From assembly GCA_026004455.1 (NCBI GenBank), contig BPJE01000001.1, positions 310,001-374,000 of the forward strand: a stretch of 64,000 nt of DNA, written 5' to 3'. The notes below the pieces were generated by a model. The model did no database searches. It saw nothing but the letters and a program-made list of their open reading frames with translations, and was not told the DNA's origin. Below, in pieces: positions 9,393-19,545 of this stretch (its first letter is position 1; each line of letters opens with the position of its first letter). The translations under genes were made by a program, and so were the position numbers. Origin of the DNA: Patescibacteria group bacterium (GTDB taxonomy: Bacteria > Patescibacteriota > Microgenomatia > UBA1406 > GWC2-37-13).

Positions 9393-9775
9393 TGGAGATG
9401 TCCGGAATTGAACCGGAGTCTGAGAAAACACTTTTATAAATCTTTAGTCAGAGATAGTTTGTTTTTTACTCTTGTTTTGCTAAGCTAACAAACAAACTTT
9501 AGCAAAACAGTTGGTTGAGATTTATCGATCTTAAAGCCAACCAAAAACTCTTTAAGATCTTATTCCGATTGGTTTATCCCTTTTTAGATTAAATCGGACA
9601 AAATCTAAAAAGAGAGCTTTTATGCCCAATTAGTTAACATATGCATAAGCATAGTTAGCATTTCGAGCATAAAAAGTAGCTTCTGCTTCTTTAGCAGTTA
9701 TTTTTTCCGTTTAACGCCCAGGTGCGCTCTGACGATTTATAAAAGTGCGATTTCCCATCGATTCCTGTCATCCCC
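9393..9775 (-). ncRNA. ssrA: tmRNA
   Basis: Minus strand 5' GGGGATGACAGGAATCGATGGGAAATCGC, 3' CCGGTTCAATTCCGGACATCTCCA; acceptor pairs GGGGATG/CATCTCC; internal tag ORF; adjacent smpB. Confidence 0.9.
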
Positions 9776-9778
9776 ATT

Positions 9779-9815
9779 AGAAACTCTTAATGAGTGAAAC
9801 GAATTTAGAGTTTCT
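9779..9815 (-). other. Hairpin immediately upstream of mature tmRNA 5' end
   Basis: 9-bp perfect inverted repeat agaaactct/agagtttct. Confidence 0.6.
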
Positions 9816-9817
9816 TA

Positions 9818-9893
9818 TGTCCTCCAAAAATCGCTCTTCAGCGCGTCGAGCGAATAGCGATGATTTAAGCGCTGAAGTAAGATTTGGAGGACA
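9818..9893 (-). other. Nested inverted-repeat structure between smpB and ssrA
   Basis: TGTCCTCCAAA/TTTGGAGGACA outer stem (11 bp) and CTTCAGCGC/GCGCTGAAG inner stem (9 bp). Confidence 0.65.
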
Positions 9894-9908
9894 AATTATT
9901 TATTAACC

Positions 9909-10355
9909 TTATCTTTTAAGGTACTCCTTTATTTCTTTATTTTCTTCTCTTTTTATATCTTTTTCTTTTTCTAATTTTCTTTTTTCAATATCTTTTCTTC
10001 CTCGAACCAAAGCAATCTCAAGCTTTAAAATACTACCTTTATTATAGCAAGATTTAGGCGCTATTGTCAATCCACCGACCTTCATTTTTGTTGCTAATTT
10101 TAAAATCTCTTTTTTTTTAAGAAGTAGTTTTCTTGAACGAGTAGGATTATAATTTTTATCATTATCAAATTTATATTTAGGAATATTAGCGTTAATTAAA
10201 TAAACCCCATCATCAAGAAGTTTTACATATGAATCTTCAAGTTTTAAACCACCATTTTTAATTGACTTCACCTCAGATCCAGTTAAAACTATTCCTGCTT
10301 CAAAACTCTCAATTTCCTCATAATCCCGATAAAATTTTTTGTTTATGATTTTCAT
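9909..10355 (-). CDS. smpB: SsrA-binding protein
   Basis: YEEIESFEAGIVLTGSEVKSIKNGGLKLEDSYV, RSRKLLLKKKEI motifs. Confidence 0.95.
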   Translation of the reverse strand: MKIINKKFYRDYEEIESFEAGIVLTGSEVKSIKNGGLKLEDSYVKLLDDGVYLINANIPKYKFDNDKNYNPTRSRKLLLKKKEILKLATKMKVGGLTIAPKSCYNKGSILKLEIALVRGRKDIEKRKLEKEKDIKREENKEIKEYLKR

Positions 10356-10404
10356 ATATGTTATTATAGTTTATAGATAGGTTTTTATAAATTATTTTTT
10401 CCCT

Positions 10405-11139
10405 ATGACAAATTTAAAAGACTTATTTAAAATAACTATTTTTGTCTTAGTAGTTTTTTGGTTAATAAAAGTTTTTGATATTTCTTATCCAATAAATATT
10501 ACCACTTCATCAAGATCATCAGAGTTAGCAGTTGTTGGTCAAGGAAAAATCGATGTTTCACCAGATGTTTTTTATGTTTCTGCTGGAGTTATTGTTGATA
10601 ATAAAAAAACAGTGAAAGAAGTCCAAAATGAGATAAATACTATTAATAATAAAATCATTGATCTTTTAAAACATTATGGTTTAGGAAAAGAAAATTTAAA
10701 AACAACTAATTACTCAATCTATCCAAAACAAACTTATGATAAAGATGGTAATAGTCAGATTACTGGTTATTCTGGAAGTGTCAATATAAGAATAAAAGTT
10801 AAGGATATTTCTTTATTATCAAAGATAATTGATGAAATAACTACCGCTGGTGCAAATGAGATTTATGGTATAAGTTATGAAATTGATAATCCAGATAAAT
10901 TTCAAGAAGAAGCAAGAAAGATCGCTATTGAAAATGCTAAACAACAAGCAAAAAAAATCGCTCAAGATCTAGGAATAAAACTGGGAAAAATAACTAATAT
11001 TATTGAAGGAAATAGTGGCGATAATAATCGAGTTTATTTACCAATGGTTGGTGGCGGAGATTTACAAAAATCAGTTTCAATTGAGCCAGGAACCCAAACA
11101 ATTACCTCAACCGTAACTTTGTATTTTGAAAAAAAATAA
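10405..11139 (+). CDS. SIMPL-domain (DUF541) protein
   Basis: GQGKIDVSPDVFYVSAGV...NYSIYPKQTYDKDGNSQITGYSGSVNIRIKVKD. Confidence 0.85.
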   Translation: MTNLKDLFKITIFVLVVFWLIKVFDISYPINITTSSRSSELAVVGQGKIDVSPDVFYVSAGVIVDNKKTVKEVQNEINTINNKIIDLLKHYGLGKENLKTTNYSIYPKQTYDKDGNSQITGYSGSVNIRIKVKDISLLSKIIDEITTAGANEIYGISYEIDNPDKFQEEARKIAIENAKQQAKKIAQDLGIKLGKITNIIEGNSGDNNRVYLPMVGGGDLQKSVSIEPGTQTITSTVTLYFEKK

Positions 11140-11140
11140 T

Positions 11141-12553
11141 TTAGTCAACTTTTTCCAGTTGCAAAAGAACAATTGAATTTGGAGTCATTAATATTGATTT
11201 TTCTCCTTTTAAACTAATTTGATTGTTAATGGGAATAAGATTTAACTGAGTTTCTTGTTTACCATCAAGATATTTTTTTGTTAGTTTATATTTTTGACCA
11301 TCTAAATTTTTAAAAGTTACTGGCACCATCTCAATGTTTTTTTCAGCAATATCATAATTAGTTAAAATTAGACTAATTTTTTTATCATTAATTGAGGCAA
11401 TTGCTGAGACATAAGTTCCTTCACCATCAACAATCAATCGATTACCATCTAAACTATTTAACATCTGAAGCGCATACCAACGCGGTTTTTTACCACCTTG
11501 ATAATCAATTATTCCCCAAGAGGCGCCATTTGGGCCATCTTTTATCTCAAATAAAAATGCTGCTTCAATATTGATATTTATAAAATTTCTAATTGAAGCG
11601 ATAGTATGAGCTGCGCCAACAGTAGTATCAGCAATTGGATTTTTTTCACTATCATAACCCCATTCAGAGATAATTTTAGGGATATTGTTATATCTATAAT
11701 ATTTTGATTCCTCAGAAAGCCATTTATTTAAATTAATTACATCATCAACATAATCATTAGTTTTTTTTGAATAATGATGCCAACTTAAAAAATCAACTCT
11801 TAAATTATTGGTAATTGCAAAATCTAAAAATCTTTGAATCCAGTTTTTATACAAAGCAGTTGTTGCTGGACCGCCAATTTTAAATGGATAGACATTTTTA
11901 ACATTTTCTGCTCCTTTTACTGAATAAAAATAAAGTTCAAGATAGTTTTTTTCTCCTGAATAATGCCATTTGCCAAAAGTCTCTAAATCCGGTTCATTCC
12001 AGACTTCATAATAAATATCAGTTCTCCAATAAGGATAATTGACTCCACAAGGCAAAACAGTATCCTTACCACTATATCTTTCAATTGTTTTTTGAACTAG
12101 AAAACTCCATTGTAACCAGTTTTTTGGTTTACCAACTAATGAGCCATCTTGAGAAAGGGAGGGAGGCATATAACCAAGAGAAAAAAATGGCTTAGCTCCA
12201 ACTTGATATATCCGACAAACCACCTGATCTAATTTGTCAAAATTTAAATACATATTGTTATTTTCAATCTTAACCACATCATAAAAATCATAGATATGAT
12301 CAACTCGGATATATTTTGGATAAAGTTCAGCTACTTGAGAAATCGCATTTTCAAAAAACTTTGGATCAGGATCCTCACCTCCTTGAGCTAAGGCCTTCCA
12401 ACGATCTGGAAACGGGCCAGAAACTTTTTTTGTATCAACAACAATATTGGCTTTTATTGATGAAGCTTTTGAAAACAATTGAAAAGAAAAAAATAAAATC
12501 GGTAGAATTAATAAACCTAAAAAAATTTTCAAAAAAAAATTTATTTCTTTCAT
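11141..12553 (-). CDS. Secreted glycoside hydrolase-like (beta/alpha)8 protein
   Basis: Signal/TM N-terminus; YEVWNEPDLETFGKWHYSGEKNY and SEWGYDSE acid motifs as in GH39/GH5-like enzymes. Confidence 0.65.
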   Translation of the reverse strand: MKEINFFLKIFLGLLILPILFFSFQLFSKASSIKANIVVDTKKVSGPFPDRWKALAQGGEDPDPKFFENAISQVAELYPKYIRVDHIYDFYDVVKIENNNMYLNFDKLDQVVCRIYQVGAKPFFSLGYMPPSLSQDGSLVGKPKNWLQWSFLVQKTIERYSGKDTVLPCGVNYPYWRTDIYYEVWNEPDLETFGKWHYSGEKNYLELYFYSVKGAENVKNVYPFKIGGPATTALYKNWIQRFLDFAITNNLRVDFLSWHHYSKKTNDYVDDVINLNKWLSEESKYYRYNNIPKIISEWGYDSEKNPIADTTVGAAHTIASIRNFININIEAAFLFEIKDGPNGASWGIIDYQGGKKPRWYALQMLNSLDGNRLIVDGEGTYVSAIASINDKKISLILTNYDIAEKNIEMVPVTFKNLDGQKYKLTKKYLDGKQETQLNLIPINNQISLKGEKSILMTPNSIVLLQLEKVD

Positions 12554-12561
12554 TTTTATAA

Positions 12562-15039
12562 TTACTTATCTTCTTTTAATGGTAATTCTTCTTCCATCAT
12601 CATAGTTTTTGCTTCTTCTTTTTTTGCGGCTCTTTTTATCTCAACTTTATCTGACTCTGCTTTTAATTTTTCTGTAATTTCTTTTTCTTTGTCAAACAAG
12701 GCTTTAACAGTTTTTGCTGCTTCAAGTTTAGCTTTTAAATAAGTTACTAACTGTTCACCGTTTAAATTATTAATCATAAAAATTGGTAAAATATAACCAA
12801 CCTCATCTAATCCTTGTTGTTTAACTGATTCATCAGGAGAATATAATTTATTTAAAGTGTTTGTTATGACAACAATATCTTGTTCAACCCATTGGTCTCG
12901 AGTTTTTATATTTTCATTTGTTGGTATTTCACCTTTTTCATATTGTTCTTGCCACATTTTTTTCACTTGTTCATACTCATCAATAGGAACTGTTGGCGGA
13001 ATAGTTATCATTTGTTCAATATTTTTTTCTGGTTCAGTAACAATTGGTGTTTGAGCCTCAACCACTTGTTTAACTTCTTCTGGCTTAACACTTAATTGAT
13101 TGGCAATTTCTTCAATCGCTTTATTATCTGATTTAATAATTGTGTGGTATTCTTTTACAATCTCAGCAATTTTTTGTTTTTCAAGATTAGTTTGTTTACT
13201 GATGTTTTCTAAAATTTCCTTAGCTGGTTTGTCAATCTGTTGATTTAAAAGCGTTAAAACCTGTTTGATATTTGATTGATCAGTATTAATCTTAGAAGCT
13301 AAATCAACAATAATTTTTGGATTTGTATTTATATAACTTGCTGTTGTTGATGATATTTGTTGAACTTTTGTTGTTGGTAACTTTACTTTAAAAGACACTG
13401 CCTGAGTGACAGTTGAAGTTTTTGGTAAAGAATTAACAATTGCCATTTTCTGACTAATCTGTTGTATAGGTGGTGAAAAAATTGAAGTTACTATTTTTCC
13501 TGCTAGCTGATCTTTTTGAGAAGCTCTGTTTGATAACTCAACACGAATATTAATATATTTTTGTCTATCAGATATAGTTGTTGCCTGAGTTGGATTTTTA
13601 AGATAATTTATTGTTTCTCTCGCTTGTTTATTAGTTTCAAAATTGGCAATGTCAGTTAAATTTGAAACTTTCATGTTTAAAGAACTAACAATTTCCTCAG
13701 TTTTTGCTTTTTTAATCTCTTCAATTGTTTCAATCTTTTTTATTTGTTCTGTTTTTATCTCTTTGGTAGTTGAATTGGTAGTTGCAAAAGAGGTTAATTT
13801 TGTTGGAGACAAAGACGGAGGCGGTGGTTGATTATGAAAATTTCCTAAACTTGACATTAATAAATTTTTAACCGCATTAATACCATCACAACAATAATCC
13901 CTAAAAGTTCTCAGCAACCACCAGGGAAAAAATATTACTGCCCAAAGCATAATAAGGGAGATAATATATTCTGCATAAGGATCAATGTAATTAATGTTAT
14001 TTAATATTGAAAGTTTTTGCGCTGGCCCACCCCATAAAATATTAGTTGCTGTTGGATAAACATAGCCAATAGCCGTTTCGCTTCTTGAAAAATCAAAAAC
14101 AAAAGGTATTCCATTTTTCCAAATTGTCGCTAATCCACCTAAAAACAACGCCATTAAAGGACCATAAAAAACCCATTGAAAAAAAACACCTACCCAGATC
14201 CAACCAACATTTTTTGAAAAACCGAACGAAAAAAGAGTTGCTAAAAAAGGTGAAACAAAAAGCAAAAACCATAAGATAATTTTTCTTAAAATAATCATTC
14301 CTCCTAATAAGTAATAAGTTATTTCAGTAAGCTTTAAAACAAAAAGTTGATTTTTGACTGCTTCTTGCACAGCAATATTTAAATCTTTAAAACCATAAAA
14401 ATTATAATTATCTTCTTGACTAACTTTATTAAAATAAGTATTAAAAAGATCTCGACCACCTAAAGTCTCAATAAAAAACTTCATTAAAATATCAGATAAC
14501 TGAATAATAGACAAAACAATAGTCGCAGAAAAAGTAATATACAAAAGTGATAATAAAATTCTTATTAATGATGGCCAAATTTTAATTCCGGTATCAAAAT
14601 TAGTTTTTTGACTAATAATTATGCCCATACCCAATAAAGCAGCAACAAGAATAGTAAAAAAATAGGCAACATTTCTAGCCGAAGACCAAATTTTTAATAA
14701 TGTTGGATGGTTGTCTATAGAAGGATGAGTTATTACCCAATAAATAAACTGTCTGGCTCTTTCTTTTGCTCTTCCCTCTATTGTCACCTCTTCATCATAG
14801 GTCCAAAAATGATACTTAATAGGATCTGATTTAAAAACCTCATAGTCTGTCGTACACAATTCACCAGTGTTTTTTTCAATATATATTTGTTCTATTTCAG
14901 GAGGACATTTATATGCTCTTGGATAATCATTTATTGATTGATTTTGTGATTTTTGAATATCTTCATTAGCAAAAACAATTTTATTTAAAGATAAAATAAA
15001 AACAAAAAAAATAATTATTAGTATTAAAATTTTTTTCAT
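12562..15039 (-). CDS. Polytopic membrane protein, possible VirB6/TrbL-like secretion component with long coiled C-terminus
   Basis: Signal peptide, multiple TM helices, Lys/Glu/Gln-rich C-terminal extension; near a VirB2-like ORF. Confidence 0.45.
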   Translation of the reverse strand: MKKILILIIIFFVFILSLNKIVFANEDIQKSQNQSINDYPRAYKCPPEIEQIYIEKNTGELCTTDYEVFKSDPIKYHFWTYDEEVTIEGRAKERARQFIYWVITHPSIDNHPTLLKIWSSARNVAYFFTILVAALLGMGIIISQKTNFDTGIKIWPSLIRILLSLLYITFSATIVLSIIQLSDILMKFFIETLGGRDLFNTYFNKVSQEDNYNFYGFKDLNIAVQEAVKNQLFVLKLTEITYYLLGGMIILRKIILWFLLFVSPFLATLFSFGFSKNVGWIWVGVFFQWVFYGPLMALFLGGLATIWKNGIPFVFDFSRSETAIGYVYPTATNILWGGPAQKLSILNNINYIDPYAEYIISLIMLWAVIFFPWWLLRTFRDYCCDGINAVKNLLMSSLGNFHNQPPPPSLSPTKLTSFATTNSTTKEIKTEQIKKIETIEEIKKAKTEEIVSSLNMKVSNLTDIANFETNKQARETINYLKNPTQATTISDRQKYINIRVELSNRASQKDQLAGKIVTSIFSPPIQQISQKMAIVNSLPKTSTVTQAVSFKVKLPTTKVQQISSTTASYINTNPKIIVDLASKINTDQSNIKQVLTLLNQQIDKPAKEILENISKQTNLEKQKIAEIVKEYHTIIKSDNKAIEEIANQLSVKPEEVKQVVEAQTPIVTEPEKNIEQMITIPPTVPIDEYEQVKKMWQEQYEKGEIPTNENIKTRDQWVEQDIVVITNTLNKLYSPDESVKQQGLDEVGYILPIFMINNLNGEQLVTYLKAKLEAAKTVKALFDKEKEITEKLKAESDKVEIKRAAKKEEAKTMMMEEELPLKEDK

Positions 15040-15056
15040 AAATATTTTTTATTTTA

Positions 15057-15629
15057 TTATAAAAATAAATTAATACTTGCTATTGCTAAAAAAATAAATC
15101 CAATTATTATGCTTTTATAAAAATCTTTTAAAATACCAGATCTTGGTAACACACTTGGTGGTGCAGCACTTAGTGGTGGAGTACTTGATGGTAAAACATT
15201 CGTTGGTGGGGTATTTGGTGGAGTATCTTCAGGATTATACAAAACACAGATATCAGTTGATCCAGGTGCTTGGGCTATTAATTTAAAAATCACATAAGCA
15301 AAAACACCAGAACCTGAGTATGGAGAATTTTCTGATCCGCTAATAATTATTTTTCCAGCTCCAGAAGGACTAGATGAAACAGTAGAAAAAGTGTTACCTG
15401 GAGAAACAGAAACATACTCTAAGTATTGAGTATCATAACTCATTCCTACTTGCGTTGATGTATAAGACTTTCCCTCAGTATTAATGTTTATTGTAAACTT
15501 TATTTCTTGACCTTTTTGAAATTCGCCCTCTGGTGGAAGCAAATCAAAAGTTATCGCGAAAACATTGGAAAAATTAATAAAAAAAAACCCAAAAAAAATT
15601 AATAAAAAAATTTGTGCTCTTTTAAACAT
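15057..15629 (-). CDS. Cohesin-domain-like anchored surface protein
   Basis: ITFDLLPPEGEFQKGQEIKFTININTEGKSYTSTQVGMSYDTQYLEYVSV...GSGVFAYVIFKLIA, Pro-rich linker, C-terminal TM. Confidence 0.6.
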   Translation of the reverse strand: MFKRAQIFLLIFFGFFFINFSNVFAITFDLLPPEGEFQKGQEIKFTININTEGKSYTSTQVGMSYDTQYLEYVSVSPGNTFSTVSSSPSGAGKIIISGSENSPYSGSGVFAYVIFKLIAQAPGSTDICVLYNPEDTPPNTPPTNVLPSSTPPLSAAPPSVLPRSGILKDFYKSIIIGFIFLAIASINLFL

Positions 15630-15667
15630 AAAATTATCATAATAAATAATATTTTTTTAATCAACAA

Positions 15668-17353
15668 TTATTTTATTTCCACATTATAAAGAGGGCCGCG
15701 AAGTTGAATATTGGCAGGTGCCCGAGCATTAAACCAGTCTTTAAATTCTTTTCCGTCAAAACTAACACTTCCAGCATCACCTGATAGATTAATAGTGGTA
15801 GTTTTTCCATAATTGAAATCTGCAGAAACAGAGATATTATTTATCCGATTAAATGGACTTATACCTCTTTTTCTTAATTCTTGCTTAACTCTTTCTTCAT
15901 TCCAAACATCACCACCAGCATCAACTTGATAAAGATAGCGAGAGGTTGAAGAGTCGGCTTTTGCCAAAAGAAGAGCATTGACAATATCAGCTACTTCTTC
16001 TGATTTCAACCAAGCAGTATTATTGTATTGACTTCTTGATCCCCAATTACAATAAAAAATTGGTGAATCTTTATCATATGATTTTGAAAACAAATCAGAA
16101 AAATTATTTATATCACCATCGGTGTCGCGATTATTTTTTGTCCAAGAAGTTCCACTCCAACCAATATCAGCTGAAGAAAAAATATAACCACCATGAGTTG
16201 AAGAAAACCAAGCCTTAATGATTTGACCATCTTTTTTCATCACCCTTCCTGCAGTTTCATTAACTGCTTGCTCCCATGATCCACCTTTTGGGTCTGGTTT
16301 AAAAACTTGACAATATTCTGTTGCACAAATTGATCTTTGACCATTGTTTGTATAAGCCAAGGCATATGAGCGAGCAGCAATTGCTTGAGCTTTTAAAGCG
16401 CTAAAACCATCTGTTCCCCAATTATTTGGCACTTCATAAATTCTTTTTACATAATCCTCAAGAGAATATTCCCCATAACCATCAACTTTAATTTTTATAT
16501 TGGCATCAACAGTTTCAATATTATCAAAATTATAATAAACTCTAAGTATCTCTTCTTCGTTTTGACCTGATTTAGCCCTGCCATATGCACCCCATTGATT
16601 TAAACCAACTCGATTTGGAACACCAAATGTAAAAAATCCAAATCTTGGAGAGAATCCAGGATCACGAAAACTGCCATTTCTGGGATCATAATCTGGTTTA
16701 CAACTATAAGAAATATTAGCTGAACGAGGAACATAAATACTAGCAAATTTTTTGGCAATTAATTCTTGCTGTTTAGCTGATAACTGAGCAATTTTTAATC
16801 GAGTTTGGGTAATTTGTTGATTTAGTATGGTTGCTTGTTTATTAACTTCATTTTTAAGATACGCTAGCTGATTTTTTTCTATTTCTAATTTTTTTTTAGT
16901 TTCTTCCAAATTTTTTATATAAAGAACAATTTTTATAATCATATCTTTATCTTGATTGACAATTTTTTGTTGATAAAAAAATCCATTTAATGAAGAAGAT
17001 AGGTTTTTACTAAAAAAAATATTTAAAAAAAACTGATTATTTTTATTGGCATTTTTATAAAAAGAAGCTGTCCTTTGATTTAAGAGATTTTTTTGATAAG
17101 CAAGAACTTCCTCACCTTTTTTTACTTCTTCTTCTTTTTTATTGATTTCCACCCCTAATTCAGTTATTCGAATCTTAATGTTGTTTAATCTTTGATTTAA
17201 TTCCTGATAATTTTTTTCTTTACTAATAAGGTCTTTTTTTAAGTTTTCAATTTGTATTACTACTTCTTCTAATTCATCTGCTTCGACAAAACAAAATAAT
17301 AAAAATTTTAAAAAAACAAATACTAAAAGAAAAATAATTATTTTTTTTATCAT
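15668..17353 (-). CDS. SpoIID-like protein with N-terminal coiled coil
   Basis: GLNQWGAYGRAKSGQNEEEILRVYY and LKAQAIAARSYALAY...EYCQVF...TAGRVMKKDGQIIKAWFSSTHGG. Confidence 0.85.
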   Translation of the reverse strand: MIKKIIIFLLVFVFLKFLLFCFVEADELEEVVIQIENLKKDLISKEKNYQELNQRLNNIKIRITELGVEINKKEEEVKKGEEVLAYQKNLLNQRTASFYKNANKNNQFFLNIFFSKNLSSSLNGFFYQQKIVNQDKDMIIKIVLYIKNLEETKKKLEIEKNQLAYLKNEVNKQATILNQQITQTRLKIAQLSAKQQELIAKKFASIYVPRSANISYSCKPDYDPRNGSFRDPGFSPRFGFFTFGVPNRVGLNQWGAYGRAKSGQNEEEILRVYYNFDNIETVDANIKIKVDGYGEYSLEDYVKRIYEVPNNWGTDGFSALKAQAIAARSYALAYTNNGQRSICATEYCQVFKPDPKGGSWEQAVNETAGRVMKKDGQIIKAWFSSTHGGYIFSSADIGWSGTSWTKNNRDTDGDINNFSDLFSKSYDKDSPIFYCNWGSRSQYNNTAWLKSEEVADIVNALLLAKADSSTSRYLYQVDAGGDVWNEERVKQELRKRGISPFNRINNISVSADFNYGKTTTINLSGDAGSVSFDGKEFKDWFNARAPANIQLRGPLYNVEIK

Positions 17354-17429
17354 AAAAATGATTATAATTATTTAAAAATATAAAAAAACATGTTTATCTT
17401 TTAATTTTTGCTATATTTTATTTTATGAT

Positions 17430-18005
17430 ATGATAAAAAAATTAACAATTTTTATTTTAATAATCTTTGTTTTTTTTATAAAAACAAACTTTGCTCAAAC
17501 ACCTGTCGAGCAACAAAAAAACAATTCCCCTAGATATGCGGTTTGTGATCTTTGTGGGTTTTGTCCACCAAGTCCACCACCACAAAATTGGCTTAAATGT
17601 AAACAATGTTTGTACCCTGACTTAAACGACGATCCAACCTTAATGGAAAGTTTAAAAATCGATACAAAAACTAATTTACCTCCATCACCAAAGCCTGGTA
17701 GACAATATACTTTTTTCGGTTGTTTAGGAAATAGTAATAGCTTTACTGAAGAAGGTGCGGCTGGAGGATTGATTCAAAGTATTTTAAATATTATTTTTTC
17801 CATTACTGGAGGAATTGCTTTTATTTACTTTTTATATGGAAGCTTTATTATTGTCACCTCTCAATCTGATCCAGAAAAGCTAAATTATGGAAAACGCGTT
17901 ATTACAGGGTCTATTATTGGTTTAATATTTACTTTAGGAAGTATTTTTATTGTTAATTTCATTGCTTCAGGAGTGTTAAAATTGCCAGGTTTTGGTGGTC
18001 AATAA
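17430..18005 (+). CDS. Pilin-like TrbC/VirB2-type small membrane protein
   Basis: Signal peptide, Cys-rich segment, two C-terminal TMs (GGIAFIYFLYGSFIIVTSQSDPEKLNYGKRVITGSIIGLIFTLGSIFIVNFI). Confidence 0.6.
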   Translation: MIKKLTIFILIIFVFFIKTNFAQTPVEQQKNNSPRYAVCDLCGFCPPSPPPQNWLKCKQCLYPDLNDDPTLMESLKIDTKTNLPPSPKPGRQYTFFGCLGNSNSFTEEGAAGGLIQSILNIIFSITGGIAFIYFLYGSFIIVTSQSDPEKLNYGKRVITGSIIGLIFTLGSIFIVNFIASGVLKLPGFGGQ

Positions 18006-18008
18006 AAT

Positions 18009-18362
18009 TTATTTTTTTCCATATTTTTTTAAAAAAACACCAAATAGAGCACTGCTTAAAATTGAGGGAATAAAAAATGTCGGTAAACCTGTTGCTGGAA
18101 TTGATTTAGCGTTTATTGAATAACTATTATTTTGATAGTTATTTGTTTTTGTTTCATTTTTACTTATAACGTTATTTGTTTTTATTTCATTTTCACTTAT
18201 AACCACCTTTGATATTGATGTTGGTGTTGGAGAAATGTTTGTTTTTTTAGCAAAACTTGGAGTAAACTTTCCCAAATTTAGCCTTCCACTAACAACAGCA
18301 AAAAAAATAATAATAACAACTAATCCTAATATAAAAGAAATAATTTTATTAAAATTATCCAT
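18009..18362 (-). CDS. Small bitopic membrane protein with internal direct repeat
   Basis: N- and C-terminal hydrophobic segments; repeated ISENEIKTNNV/ISKNETKTNNY. Confidence 0.5.
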   Translation of the reverse strand: MDNFNKIISFILGLVVIIIFFAVVSGRLNLGKFTPSFAKKTNISPTPTSISKVVISENEIKTNNVISKNETKTNNYQNNSYSINAKSIPATGLPTFFIPSILSSALFGVFLKKYGKK

Positions 18363-18394
18363 ATAGTATATATTATATCATTTATTATTATTTA

Positions 18395-18973
18395 TTGCAA
18401 GTTTTTAAAAATAGTTGTATATTAAACTTAATTATGAAAAACCCACAAATACTTTTTTCCTGGCGGGCACCTCTTAGACCTTATAAAAAAAGATCAAAGC
18501 TTATTATAAGATTTTTTTTAAGTGTGGCGTTTTTGTTGTCAGCAATTGTTTTTTTCTTTGGAGATAAAATCTTAATTATTCCTATTTGGGCAACTCTTTT
18601 TCTTTTTTATGTATTAACCATTACTCCTCCTCCTGAAGTAGAAAATAAAATTACTACTTTTGGAATTGATGCGGCTGGAGTAGTAGTTCGTTGGGAAAAT
18701 TTATCTCATTTTTATTTTGAAAAAAAATTTAGTTTTTATACTTTAACTGTTGTTAGTCATGGACCATACTATTATCACCTTTATTTAGTAGTCCCAAATG
18801 AGGCGATTAAAAATAAGTTAATTGAAATTTTAAGCCAATATCTTTTTTATCAAGAAAAACCACAAAAAACCCTTGTTGATAAATTTATTTCTTTTTTATC
18901 AGACCTTATTCCTGATGAGATCGAAGAACAAACTCAAGATGTTTTACGAAAATTAAAGCGGGCATCTCTTTAA
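18395..18973 (+). CDS. Hypothetical membrane protein
   Basis: ORF with two TM segments; ATG at 18434 (MKNPQILFSWRAPLRPYKKRS) is a likely alternative start. Confidence 0.6.
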   Translation: MQVFKNSCILNLIMKNPQILFSWRAPLRPYKKRSKLIIRFFLSVAFLLSAIVFFFGDKILIIPIWATLFLFYVLTITPPPEVENKITTFGIDAAGVVVRWENLSHFYFEKKFSFYTLTVVSHGPYYYHLYLVVPNEAIKNKLIEILSQYLFYQEKPQKTLVDKFISFLSDLIPDEIEEQTQDVLRKLKRASL

Positions 18974-19544
18974 CTCCAAAAATTCGTCCCCAGTTAATCA
19001 CCCCTTCATCAGTTGATACTAAAAAACCTTCTTTTTGTTTTGCTAAAACAATAATCTCAAAATCAGCAACACTATCTAAAAATCCCTCTCTTGTTGCTTT
19101 TCTATATCTTTCTCTAAATCTTCTTATAAACTCTCCAATTTTGATTTGAAAATCTTTTTCGCTTAATTTTTTCTCATTCATAAATCTTTTTGCTGACTCT
19201 TTAATTTCTTCTTCGGCAATATTTAAACCACGATAACTTCTCGCTCTTATATCTTCGATTATTTTTTTAAAAATTTCACTAGAGAACTGAGTTTTGTTTA
19301 AATCTGGTGATTCAATAGTAATTAAAGACAAAAACTCTTTAGCTTTTTCTAAATCTTCACCCTCAAAAAAACCTAAAAACTCTTTAACAACTCCTGGCGT
19401 CATAAAAAACTCACCCTTTTTATTCTGTTTTATTTGTTTAATTAAAGATGAAAAGTTTTTAATTACTTCTTTTGTTGTTTTACCTAAACTCAAACCTGCC
19501 TCCATGTTAAAAAATATATTCGTGTCCAAAACAAAACTTTCCAT
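18906..19544 (-). CDS. PIN-domain protein resembling RNA ligase partner family
   Basis: MESFVLDTNIFFNMEAG...EFFMTPGVVKEFLGF...DFEIIVLAKQKEGFLVSTDEGVINWGRIFGVKE. Confidence 0.6.
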   Translation of the reverse strand: MESFVLDTNIFFNMEAGLSLGKTTKEVIKNFSSLIKQIKQNKKGEFFMTPGVVKEFLGFFEGEDLEKAKEFLSLITIESPDLNKTQFSSEIFKKIIEDIRARSYRGLNIAEEEIKESAKRFMNEKKLSEKDFQIKIGEFIRRFRERYRKATREGFLDSVADFEIIVLAKQKEGFLVSTDEGVINWGRIFGVKEMPALIFVKHLEFVLRSHQE

Positions 19545-19545
19545 A

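Noticed and set aside
9294-9488. ORF 9294..9488 (+)
   Set aside because: Overlaps the tmRNA gene on the opposite strand; no protein features.
12857-13831. Several plus-strand ORFs inside 12562..15039
   Set aside because: Antisense of a long, well-supported minus-strand ORF; low-complexity translations.
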